The notes below the pieces were generated by a model. It did no database searches. It was not told the origin of the DNA and saw only the letters and a program-made list of their open reading frames with translations. A stretch of 12,133 nt of DNA, taken from contig JAQXMV010000104.1 in the NCBI GenBank assembly GCA_029013165.1, forward strand, positions 1 through 12,133, read 5' to 3'. The DNA is from Oscillospiraceae bacterium. GTDB lineage: Bacteria; Bacillota; Clostridia; Oscillospirales; Acutalibacteraceae. Shown here piece by piece: positions 6,785 through 12,133 of the stretch (its first letter is position 1; each line of letters begins with the position of its first letter). Both the position numbers and the translations under genes were made by a program.

Positions 6785-6818
6785 AGTATACCCTCTGCGG
6801 CGGTAAAAAAAAGTCAAA
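6785..6818 (-). promoter_or_regulatory. spoIIE promoter with 21-bp spacer, possible Spo0A site
   Basis: On the minus strand TTGACT (6812-6817) and TATACT (6785-6790) are each near consensus for sigma-A but are separated by 21 bp instead of 17. In Bacillus subtilis the spoIIE and spoIIG promoters share this long spacing and need Spo0A~P. The plus-strand AGTCAAA (6812-6818) overlapping the -35 box matches 5 of 7 positions of the 0A box TGTCGAA. Transcription would start near 6778, about 30 bases before the start codon. Confidence 0.6.
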
Positions 6819-6855
6819 ATTGCGCCGGAAATGAAAAAAATAAGGTGGGCAGTTA

Positions 6856-6867
6856 TTGATATATCAA
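6856..6867. promoter_or_regulatory. 12-bp perfect palindrome over the -35 box, possible operator
   Basis: TTGATATATCAA is a perfect palindrome whose left half is the -35 box of the DUF554 promoter. A dimeric regulator bound here would block that promoter. AT-rich palindromes of this size also occur by chance, and no matching regulator is encoded nearby. Confidence 0.35.
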
Positions 6868-6885
6868 GTTTTTTTATGGTATAAT
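6856..6885 (+). promoter_or_regulatory. extended -10 promoter of the DUF554-EamA unit
   Basis: TTGATA (6856-6861), an 18-bp spacer, and a perfect TATAAT (6880-6885) preceded by TGG give a strong extended -10 promoter. Transcription would start near 6892, leaving a leader of about 55 bases. It diverges from the spoIIE promoter, with the two -35 boxes about 40 bp apart. Confidence 0.72.
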
Positions 6886-6947
6886 GATGAGCAATACTGA
6901 AATTTTTATCCCGATAGGGGAAAAGCTCGGAAAGAAGATGTTAAAAT

Positions 6948-7661
6948 ATGCTTGGCGTTATCGTCAATACCTCCACGGTTATTCTCGGCAGTATGCTCGG
7001 ACTGATCTTCAAAAAGGGCATTTCGCAGAAATATACCGACGCGGTCATGATCGGTCTGGGTTTCTGCACGGTGCTCATCGGAATCAGCGGCATGCTCAAG
7101 GGTGAGAATGTTCTCGTCGCCATTGTCTCCATGGTCATCGGCTCTATCATCGGCACGGCCATTGACCTGGACGGCAAGCTCAACAGTCTCGGGAATCTGC
7201 TCTCACAAAAGCTGGAGAAAAAGGGCGGTAAGACTTCTGTTGCCCAGGGCTTTGTCACGGCAAGTCTGCTTTTCTGTGTGGGGGCCATGACTATCATCGG
7301 TTCTCTGGAATCCGGTCTCAAGGGCGATCATACCACGATTTTTACCAAGAGCATTCTGGATTTTTGTTCTTCGATGATGCTTTCGGCCAGCCTCGGTATC
7401 GGCGTGATTTTCGCCGCTGTATTTGTGTTCGTCTTTCAGGGCAGTATTGTTTTGCTTGCGGGCGTTTTAGCACCGCTGCTGAGCGATGCCGCCGTGGCGG
7501 AGATCACCTGTGTCGGCTCACTGATGATCCTGGCGCTGGGACTGAACCTGACGGGCATTTCCAAGTTTAAGGTAGCCAATTATTTCCCGGCGCTGATTCT
7601 TGCACCTTTTGTGTGCTATTTCTTCACATTTCTCGGCAGATATATTCCTGCCTTTGCCTAA
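6948..7661 (+). CDS. DUF554 family membrane protein (YdfK/YqgA-like)
   Basis: This is a 237-residue polytopic inner membrane protein matching the DUF554 family, whose role is not established; members have been proposed to be transporters. The family start MLGVIVNTSTVILGSMLGL is clear, followed by GISQKYTDAVMIGLGFCTVL, a GTAIDLDGKL segment, and the conserved FCVGAMTIIGSLESGLKGDH block with a downstream FTKSILDF. Six to seven hydrophobic segments are visible, with short charged loops. GGAAAGAAG lies about 11 bases upstream of the ATG. A DMT transporter gene follows 45 bp downstream without a terminator or new promoter, so the two are probably co-transcribed. The family assignment is firm and the function is unknown. 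Confidence 0.92.
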   Translation: MLGVIVNTSTVILGSMLGLIFKKGISQKYTDAVMIGLGFCTVLIGISGMLKGENVLVAIVSMVIGSIIGTAIDLDGKLNSLGNLLSQKLEKKGGKTSVAQGFVTASLLFCVGAMTIIGSLESGLKGDHTTIFTKSILDFCSSMMLSASLGIGVIFAAVFVFVFQGSIVLLAGVLAPLLSDAAVAEITCVGSLMILALGLNLTGISKFKVANYFPALILAPFVCYFFTFLGRYIPAFA

Positions 7662-7676
7662 GCTTATAAAAGTATC

Positions 7677-7706
7677 AAGAAAGGAAGCAGGTTTCCTGCA
7701 GAAAAA
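7677..7706 (+). promoter_or_regulatory. distant ribosome binding site with bridging hairpin
   Basis: AAGAAAGGAAG (7677-7687) is the only Shine-Dalgarno-like sequence before the EamA start, but it ends about 20 bases upstream of the ATG at 7707. The gap holds a hairpin, GCAGG (7687-7691) with CCTGC (7695-7699), whose folding would shorten the effective distance to roughly the normal range. No alternative in-frame start lies closer to the Shine-Dalgarno. Confidence 0.45.
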
Positions 7707-8663
7707 ATGACGAAAAGCAGAAAAGATAATTTCATCGGTTCACTGATTCTTGCCCTGACGGCTCTCATCTGGGGCAGCTCCTTCGTTGCCCAGACAACGG
7801 GAGCCGAGCATGTGGGGCCCTTTACCTTCATCGCCATGCGAAGCCTTTTGGGCGCGGCATTTCTGCTGCCGGTTATCGCTGTCATGCAGACGGTCAAAAG
7901 AGTGAAAAGCCCGGAGCAAAAGCAGAAGATGACCAAAGAGAACAAAAAATATCTCCTGATCGGCGGCAGTGTGTGCGGCGTGGTTCTCTGTGTGGCTTCC
8001 TGCCTGCAGCAGCTGGGCATTGACCGCGGCACACAGCCGGGTATGGCGGCCTTTATCACGGCGTTGTATATTCTTTTGGTGCCGATTTTCTCTGTTGTCA
8101 TCGGCAAAAAGATCCGCCCGGTGATCTGGGGCTGTGTTGCGGTGTCGGTGGTTGCGCTCTACCTCCTGTGCGTCAAGCAGGGCAATCATATTCAGAGCTC
8201 CGATCTCTTTGTGCTGGCCTGCGCCGTTTGCTATGCGATACATATTCTTGTCATTGACAAGGTCTCTCCCAAGGTCGACGGCGTTATGCTTTCGGCAGTG
8301 CAGTTTTTGGTTGCCGGCATACTGGCAGGCCTTGTCATGCTGCTGACCGAGGAGGTCAGCGCCGAGAGCCTGCGTCTGGCCGCACCGTCCATCGCCTATT
8401 CGGGCATCATGTCCAGCGGAGTGGCCTATACCCTGCAGATCATCGGTCAGCAGAAAACCGAACCCACTTTGGCCACGATGATCATGTCCCTGGAATCTGT
8501 ATTCGGCGTACTGACGGCCATGGTGGTTCTTTCTCAGGTTCCCACGCCTCGGGAGACCGCCGGCTGCATACTGATGTTCCTGGCGATCATTGTTGCCCAG
8601 CTTCCGGAGAAAAAAGGAAAAAATTTCACGGCAAATCAGCGGAAAGCGAAGCAAAGAAATTGA
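7707..8663 (+). CDS. DMT-superfamily transporter, two EamA domains
   Basis: This is a drug/metabolite-type transporter of 318 residues in the cytoplasmic membrane, with about ten transmembrane helices arranged as two EamA repeats. The first repeat (about residues 10-155) has the typical ALIWGSSFVAQTTG and the RSLLGAAFLLP helix, a basic loop KRVKSPEQKQK, and LQQLGIDRGTQPGMAAFITALY. The second (about 165-300) starts SSDLFVLACAVCYAIHILVID and includes SSGVAYTLQIIGQQKTEPTLA and the LESVFGVLTAM helix found in many EamA proteins. The tail is basic and Lys/Arg-rich. The substrate cannot be told from sequence; relatives export amino acids or metabolites. It is the second gene behind DUF554. A new promoter overlaps its stop codon and serves the ywiB-argS pair. 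Confidence 0.95.
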   Translation: MTKSRKDNFIGSLILALTALIWGSSFVAQTTGAEHVGPFTFIAMRSLLGAAFLLPVIAVMQTVKRVKSPEQKQKMTKENKKYLLIGGSVCGVVLCVASCLQQLGIDRGTQPGMAAFITALYILLVPIFSVVIGKKIRPVIWGCVAVSVVALYLLCVKQGNHIQSSDLFVLACAVCYAIHILVIDKVSPKVDGVMLSAVQFLVAGILAGLVMLLTEEVSAESLRLAAPSIAYSGIMSSGVAYTLQIIGQQKTEPTLATMIMSLESVFGVLTAMVVLSQVPTPRETAGCILMFLAIIVAQLPEKKGKNFTANQRKAKQRN

Positions 8664-8688
8664 TTTTTGAGTATTTTTGTGGTAATAT
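8660..8688 (+). promoter_or_regulatory. promoter of the ywiB-argS unit
   Basis: TTGATT (8660-8665) overlaps the end of the EamA gene; TAATAT (8683-8688) follows after 17 bp and is preceded by TGG, an extended -10 motif. Transcription would start near 8695, about 34 bases before ywiB. I saw no T-box leader (no long specifier/antiterminator structure) in the remaining short leader. Confidence 0.65.
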
Positions 8689-8728
8689 AAATCATGTATA
8701 TGTATGTTTCGCGTGAAAGGACGGCAAA

Positions 8729-9154
8729 ATGGAGAAAAAGCCCTGGAATTATCTGGCAAAAATCCAATGGAAAAATGAAAACGCCGGAGAAACGCTCACG
8801 GGAAAAACCGTTGTTCCGGCTCTGCTGGAAATGGGAGACGCAGGCTATACGCTGAGCTACAGCGAAAAGGCCGAGGGCGGCGAAGCCGCAACCAGGCTGA
8901 GCTATGCCGAACCGGGCGTTCTCACCGTGGAAAGACAGGCGCAGATGGTGACAAGGCTGCAAGTGGAAAAAGGCAGACGCAGTCTTTCCGAGCATAGGCT
9001 TCCTTTCGGCAGCTTCACGCTGGGTATCACCGGCACAGAGCTGATATCGGATATTTCGGAGAATGGCGGACATCTGATTTTTTCCTATGACACCGACGAA
9101 CAGGGAGAAAAGGTCGGTTCCGTGGCTTTCGACATCAGGCTCAAAAGAAGATAA
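8729..9154 (+). CDS. ywiB: DUF1934 family protein, YwiB-like
   Basis: This protein of 141 residues fits the DUF1934/YwiB family, small soluble beta-barrel (calycin-like) proteins of unknown biochemical role. Seen in the sequence: alternating strand patterns such as YTLSYSEK, TRLSYAEPGVLTVERQ, GSFTLGITGTEL and HLIFSYDTD, ending VAFDIRLKRR, without a signal peptide or membrane segment. AAAGGA sits 7 bases before the ATG. In Bacillus subtilis ywiB lies directly before argS, and the same order is found here with a 46-bp gap, which supports both the identity and co-transcription. The neighbourhood hints at a link with translation, though this is inference. Confidence 0.85.
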   Translation: MEKKPWNYLAKIQWKNENAGETLTGKTVVPALLEMGDAGYTLSYSEKAEGGEAATRLSYAEPGVLTVERQAQMVTRLQVEKGRRSLSEHRLPFGSFTLGITGTELISDISENGGHLIFSYDTDEQGEKVGSVAFDIRLKRR

Positions 9155-9162
9155 AGACTAAG

Positions 9163-9175
9163 GCCGCTTTGCGGC
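9163..9175 (+). other. small hairpin between ywiB and argS
   Basis: GCCGC (9163-9167) pairs with GCGGC (9171-9175) around TTT, just after the ywiB stop. No T-tract follows, so it should not terminate; it may only mark the mRNA junction before the argS ribosome binding site (GAGAGGA, about 9184-9190). Confidence 0.3.
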
Positions 9176-9200
9176 GGCAATAAGAGAGGATAAAATTATC

Positions 9201-10940
9201 ATGTCACAAACAGCAAACAAAGCCCAGGAGCAGATCAGGTCGCTGGTCTGCGGCGCAATAGAAAAAGCACAGCAGCAGGGGAAGCTGCCTGCGGCACAGG
9301 GCAATCCCTTTACCGTTGAGATTCCGTCGGACAGAAACAACGGAGATTATTCCACCAACGCGGCTATGGTCAACGCCAAGGTTTTCCGTCTGCCGCCGAG
9401 AAAAATTGCGGAGCTTCTTGCCGAAAATATGGACTTAGAGAACACCTATTTCTCACGGGTGGAGATCGCAGGCCCCGGATTTATCAACTTTTTCCTGCGT
9501 GACAGCTTTTATGCGGATATCCTCCTTGAAATCAGAAAAGCCGGTGATAATTACGGCAGAAGCGACTACGGAAAAGGCAAGCGCATTAATGTGGAGTTTG
9601 TTTCCGCCAACCCCACGGGACCCATGCACATGGGCAACGCCAGAGGCGGCGCCCTGGGCGACTGTCTGGCCGCTGTGCTCGACTATGCCGGCTACGATGT
9701 CAGCCGGGAGTTCTATGTCAATGACGCCGGCAATCAGATCGACAAATTCGCCCTTTCCCTTGATATCCGTTATCAGCAGCTCTTAGGCAAAGAGGTCGAA
9801 CTGCCCGAGGACAGCTATCACGGCGAGGACATCAAAGAAAGAGCACAGGAATTTATCGACGAATACGGTGACGCTTACCTTGAAAAAAGTGAGCAGGAGA
9901 GAAGAAAGGCTCTGGTCGATTTCGCCCTGCCGAAGAATCTGAGCAACATGAAAAAGGCTATGGAAAAATACCGTATTGACTATGATCTGTGGTTCAGCGA
10001 GCTGAGCCTGCATCAGGGCGGTGAGCTGGCGGAGACCATCGATCTGCTGAAAAAAGGCGGCTATACCTACGAAAAGGACGGAGCCCTCTGGTATAAAAAT
10101 ATTCAGGTACAGACCGAAATGCTGCTGGGTCAGGGCAAGACCCAGGAATATATCGACAAGCTGGAACTGAAGGACGATGTTCTCATCAGAGCTAACGGAA
10201 ATCCCACTTATTTCGCCGCCGACATTGCCTATCACAGAAACAAGCTGGAAAAGAGAGGCTTCGACAAGGCGATTGATGTCTGGGGTGCCGATCATCACGG
10301 TCATGTGGCGCGTATGAAAGGCGCCATGAAAGCCGTAGGCATTGATCCCGAGAGGCTGGATATCCTGCTGATGCAGTTTGTTCGCCTCGTCCGTGACGGA
10401 GAGGTCGTCAGAATGTCCAAAAGGACGGGCAAGGCCATCACCCTGGTGGATCTGCTCAACGAAGTGCCCATAGACGCAGTTCGCTTCCTTTTCAATATGA
10501 GAGAGCCGGGCTCCCTCATGGACTTTGATCTGGACCTTGCCGTGGAGCAAAGCGCACAGAATCCGGTCTATTACTGCCAGTATGCTCACGCGAGAATCTG
10601 CAGTATTATCCGCAAACTGGAAGGCCAGGGCAAAGCCCTTCGGCCCTGCACGGCTGAGGAGTTGGAGCTGCTCACGGCGCCGGAGGAAAGAGAGCTGATT
10701 CGTTATCTTTCCACCCTTGATGAGGTTATCATAAACGCGGCAAAGAATTATGATCCGGCCAAGGTAACCCATTACTGCACGGATCTTGCCACCTGCTTCC
10801 ACAAGTTCTATAATGCCTGCCGCTGTGATGTGGAGGATGAGAAGCTCATGCAGGCGAGAATGTGCCTTTGCCTGTGCGTGAGAGACACCATGAGAAGTGT
10901 GCTGAAAATGCTGAAAATTGACGCACCCGATCGTATGTAA
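9201..10940 (+). CDS. argS: arginine--tRNA ligase
   Basis: ArgRS is a class I synthetase that charges tRNA-Arg with arginine using ATP, in the cytoplasm; it needs the tRNA for amino acid activation. The 579 residues are of normal length. The N-terminal tRNA-D-loop recognition domain covers about 1-105 (ending in AGPGFINFFL), followed by the catalytic Rossmann domain with VEFVSANPTGP and the HIGH-type signature HMGN at 143-146 (Asn replaces the last His, as in many clostridial ArgRS), then VWGADHHGHVARM, and the KMSK-type loop MSKRTG at 405-410. The DALR anticodon-binding domain occupies roughly 455-579 and ends in MLKIDAPDRM. GAGAGGA lies about 10 bases before the ATG. It is the second gene after ywiB. 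No terminator was seen behind it. Confidence 0.97.
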   Translation: MSQTANKAQEQIRSLVCGAIEKAQQQGKLPAAQGNPFTVEIPSDRNNGDYSTNAAMVNAKVFRLPPRKIAELLAENMDLENTYFSRVEIAGPGFINFFLRDSFYADILLEIRKAGDNYGRSDYGKGKRINVEFVSANPTGPMHMGNARGGALGDCLAAVLDYAGYDVSREFYVNDAGNQIDKFALSLDIRYQQLLGKEVELPEDSYHGEDIKERAQEFIDEYGDAYLEKSEQERRKALVDFALPKNLSNMKKAMEKYRIDYDLWFSELSLHQGGELAETIDLLKKGGYTYEKDGALWYKNIQVQTEMLLGQGKTQEYIDKLELKDDVLIRANGNPTYFAADIAYHRNKLEKRGFDKAIDVWGADHHGHVARMKGAMKAVGIDPERLDILLMQFVRLVRDGEVVRMSKRTGKAITLVDLLNEVPIDAVRFLFNMREPGSLMDFDLDLAVEQSAQNPVYYCQYAHARICSIIRKLEGQGKALRPCTAEELELLTAPEERELIRYLSTLDEVIINAAKNYDPAKVTHYCTDLATCFHKFYNACRCDVEDEKLMQARMCLCLCVRDTMRSVLKMLKIDAPDRM

Positions 10941-10954
10941 GAATCCACGGTTCC

Positions 10955-10975
10955 TTTGAAAAAATTCTTTGAATT
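10955..10975. repeat. TTTGAA direct repeat and short palindrome before the response regulator
   Basis: TTTGAA occurs at 10955-10960 and again at 10968-10973, 13 bp apart, and the second copy lies in the palindrome AATTC-TTT-GAATT (10963-10975). It sits 60-80 bp upstream of the response regulator start, where an OmpR-family autoregulatory site could be. The whole 10941-11034 gap is AT-rich and I found no convincing paired -35/-10 boxes in it. Confidence 0.25.
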
Positions 10976-11034
10976 AAGTGAAATTTAAACTATCCGGGAT
11001 AAAATATAAATAATAATATATAAGGAGAAGAGCC

Positions 11035-11724
11035 ATGAACGCAGAAAAAATACTTGTTGTCGATGATGACTTGAATATTTGTGAATTACTCAGACTTTAT
11101 CTGACAAAGGAAGGCTATAATGTTGTGATAGCCAATGACGGTATGAGCGCCGTTTCCATGTTCCAGGAGGAAAGTCCGCAGCTGGTACTGCTGGATATCA
11201 TGCTGCCGAAGCTTGACGGCTGGCAGGTCTGCCGCGAAATCAGAAAGTTTTCCGAGGTTCCCATCATCATGCTCACAGCCAAGGGCGAGGTTTTTGACCG
11301 CGTTCTCGGCCTGGAACTGGGCGCTGATGACTATGTTGTCAAGCCCTTTGATACCAAGGAGATCGTCGCCAGAATCAAGGCGGTTCTGCGCCGCAGTGCG
11401 GCGGCTATCGCCGAGGAGGTTAAGGAGGTTCATTATGACAAACTCTCCATTAACCTGACCAACTATGAGCTGAAAGTCAACGGCGTCCAGATTGACACAC
11501 CGCCCAAAGAGATGGAGCTTATCTTCCATCTGGCCAAGAATCCCAACCGGGTTTTCACCAGAGATCAGCTTCTCGATGAGGTCTGGGGCTATGACTATTA
11601 CGGCGACTCAAGAACCGTCGATGTGCATGTCAAAAGACTTCGTGAAAAGTTAGAGGGTGCCTCTGATAAATGGGAGCTCAGAACCGTTTGGGGCGTCGGC
11701 TATAAATTTGAAACCAAGGACTGA
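11035..11724 (+). CDS. OmpR/PhoB-family response regulator
   Basis: This is a two-component transcription regulator of 229 residues. The receiver domain (about 5-118) shows the acidic pair D10/D11 in VVDDD, the phosphoacceptor Asp54 in LLDIMLP, the switch Thr81 in MLTAKG and Lys103 in VVKPF. The DNA-binding winged helix (about 134-226) includes LTNYELKVNG, PPKEMELIFHLAKNPNRVFT, the recognition region DSRTVDVHVKRLREKL and the hairpin VWGVGYKFE. AAGGAG is 7 bases upstream of the ATG. The partner kinase gene begins 109 bp downstream after a perfect inverted repeat. Stimulus and targets cannot be told; it is likely phosphorylated by the kinase encoded next to it and may regulate its own operon. 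Confidence 0.96.
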   Translation: MNAEKILVVDDDLNICELLRLYLTKEGYNVVIANDGMSAVSMFQEESPQLVLLDIMLPKLDGWQVCREIRKFSEVPIIMLTAKGEVFDRVLGLELGADDYVVKPFDTKEIVARIKAVLRRSAAAIAEEVKEVHYDKLSINLTNYELKVNGVQIDTPPKEMELIFHLAKNPNRVFTRDQLLDEVWGYDYYGDSRTVDVHVKRLREKLEGASDKWELRTVWGVGYKFETKD

Positions 11725-11748
11725 TTCCGTGTCCTGAAGCTGTATGTA

Positions 11749-11774
11749 ACCGCAAGGAGAATTCTCCTTGCGGT
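11749..11774 (+). other. perfect 26-bp inverted repeat between response regulator and kinase
   Basis: ACCGCAAGGAG (11749-11759) pairs with CTCCTTGCGGT (11764-11774) around AATT, making an 11-bp perfect stem. The bases after it (GCCGTGCATTTG) are not a U-tract, so it is a weak terminator at most. It may lower kinase expression relative to the regulator, protect the upstream mRNA 3' end, or bind a dimeric protein as DNA. Confidence 0.45.
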
Positions 11775-11833
11775 GCCGTGCATTTGTCTTACATTTGTGG
11801 CTGCACGAGAGAAAAAATAAGGAGGGTATTTCT

Positions 11834-12133
11834 GTGAAGAATAAAAAAAAGAAGGAAAAAAAGGGCAGTCTGTTTAAGCGGTATTTTGGCTTTTCCGCCA
11901 TCACTGTGTTTCTCGGTTTTTTGTTCATCGGGTTTGTCATGATTTTCTTCATCTCAAATCAGTGGTGGACTGAAAAAACGGATCTGCTGATTAAAAACGC
12001 CCAGGATATTGCTAAAATATATTCGAACATCGAACCTTATGAGAGTGAAAAACAGCATCTTGAGGTGGTCGTGAGCACGCTGAAAGTTATGACTACCGCC
12101 ACTAATTCCGATTATTTTATCGTGGATTCCAAG
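11834..12133 (+). CDS. sensor histidine kinase, N-terminal part (3' end outside window)
   Basis: This is the first 100 codons of a membrane sensor that most likely phosphorylates the preceding response regulator. It opens with GTG at 11834, and AAGGAGG at 11819-11825 is 8 bases away, an excellent match. The N-terminus is strongly basic (KNKKKKEKKG), then one transmembrane segment spans about residues 18-41 (FGFSAITVFLGFLFIGFVMI), and then an extracellular region begins with NQWWTEKTDLLIKNAQDIAKI, a layout common in HAMP-type kinases. The catalytic domains (HisKA, HATPase) lie outside the window, so the call rests on the operon position after an OmpR-family regulator and the membrane topology. 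Confidence 0.82.
   Translation, partial: MKNKKKKEKKGSLFKRYFGFSAITVFLGFLFIGFVMIFFISNQWWTEKTDLLIKNAQDIAKIYSNIEPYESEKQHLEVVVSTLKVMTTATNSDYFIVDSK

Noticed and set aside
6884..7105. 73-codon frame starting at ATG 6884, before and overlapping the DUF554 gene
   Set aside because: It has no ribosome binding site, starts at the -10 box of the promoter, and most of it overlaps the DUF554 N-terminus in another frame.
7740..8759. 339-codon minus-strand open frame
   Set aside because: It is antisense to the EamA transporter and crosses the ywiB promoter; its translation is His/Asn/Gln-rich with no fold, typical of a shadow frame.
9783..10802. 339-codon minus-strand open frame
   Set aside because: It is antisense to the conserved argS catalytic and anticodon-binding domains and has no recognisable features of its own.
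10941..11034. promoter for the response regulator gene
   Set aside because: The gap is AT-rich with several possible -10 boxes (for example TAAAAT at 11000-11005), but none has a matching -35 box at usable spacing, so a specific call would be a guess.

Overview
The window reads as chromosomal DNA from an endospore-forming member of the Clostridia, probably an Oscillospiraceae/Ruminococcaceae-type gut anaerobe. The grounds are a full-length spoIIE, strong GGAGG-type ribosome binding sites, A/T-rich sigma-A-like promoters between genes of moderate GC, a Lys32-type EF-P, a ywiB-argS pair as in Bacillus, and a small acidic zinc-ribbon protein resembling the clostridial CD1247 family. The taxon is inferred from gene content only. 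I see no tRNA, rRNA, CRISPR array, insertion sequence or prophage gene.

Layout. 2-1246 (+) is the 3' part of an NhaC-type Na+/H+ antiporter cut by the window edge. It converges on a short lipoprotein form of the endolytic transglycosylase MltG (1398-2243, -), with a strong hairpin between them. mltG diverges from efp (2461-3018, +), followed by a Cys/Asp-rich zinc-ribbon protein (3111-3533), a UUCG-loop terminator, a nicotinamidase-like cysteine hydrolase (3652-4164), and a 37-residue amphipathic small protein (4248-4361). The small protein has its own promoter and terminator and converges on spoIIE (4420-6747, -). spoIIE diverges from a DUF554 membrane protein (6948-7661, +), which is followed by a DMT/EamA transporter (7707-8663). 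A new promoter then starts a ywiB (DUF1934)-argS unit (8729-10940). The window ends with an OmpR-family response regulator (11035-11724) and the first 100 codons of its partner histidine kinase (11834-12133, cut by the edge).

How it fits together. Most genes are housekeeping: translation (EF-P, ArgRS), envelope (MltG), transport (NhaC, EamA, DUF554), signalling (RR/HK) and sporulation (SpoIIE). The least ordinary items are the orphan small amphipathic protein, the Cys3-Asp3 tandem insert in the zinc-ribbon protein, the lipoprotein form of MltG, and a spoIIE promoter whose 21-bp spacer matches the unusual Spo0A-dependent promoter architecture known from Bacillus. No intergenic stretch exceeds 300 bp; the largest are 2244-2460, 6748-6947 and 1247-1397, and their signals are listed. 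I did not find a convincing new multi-gene system.
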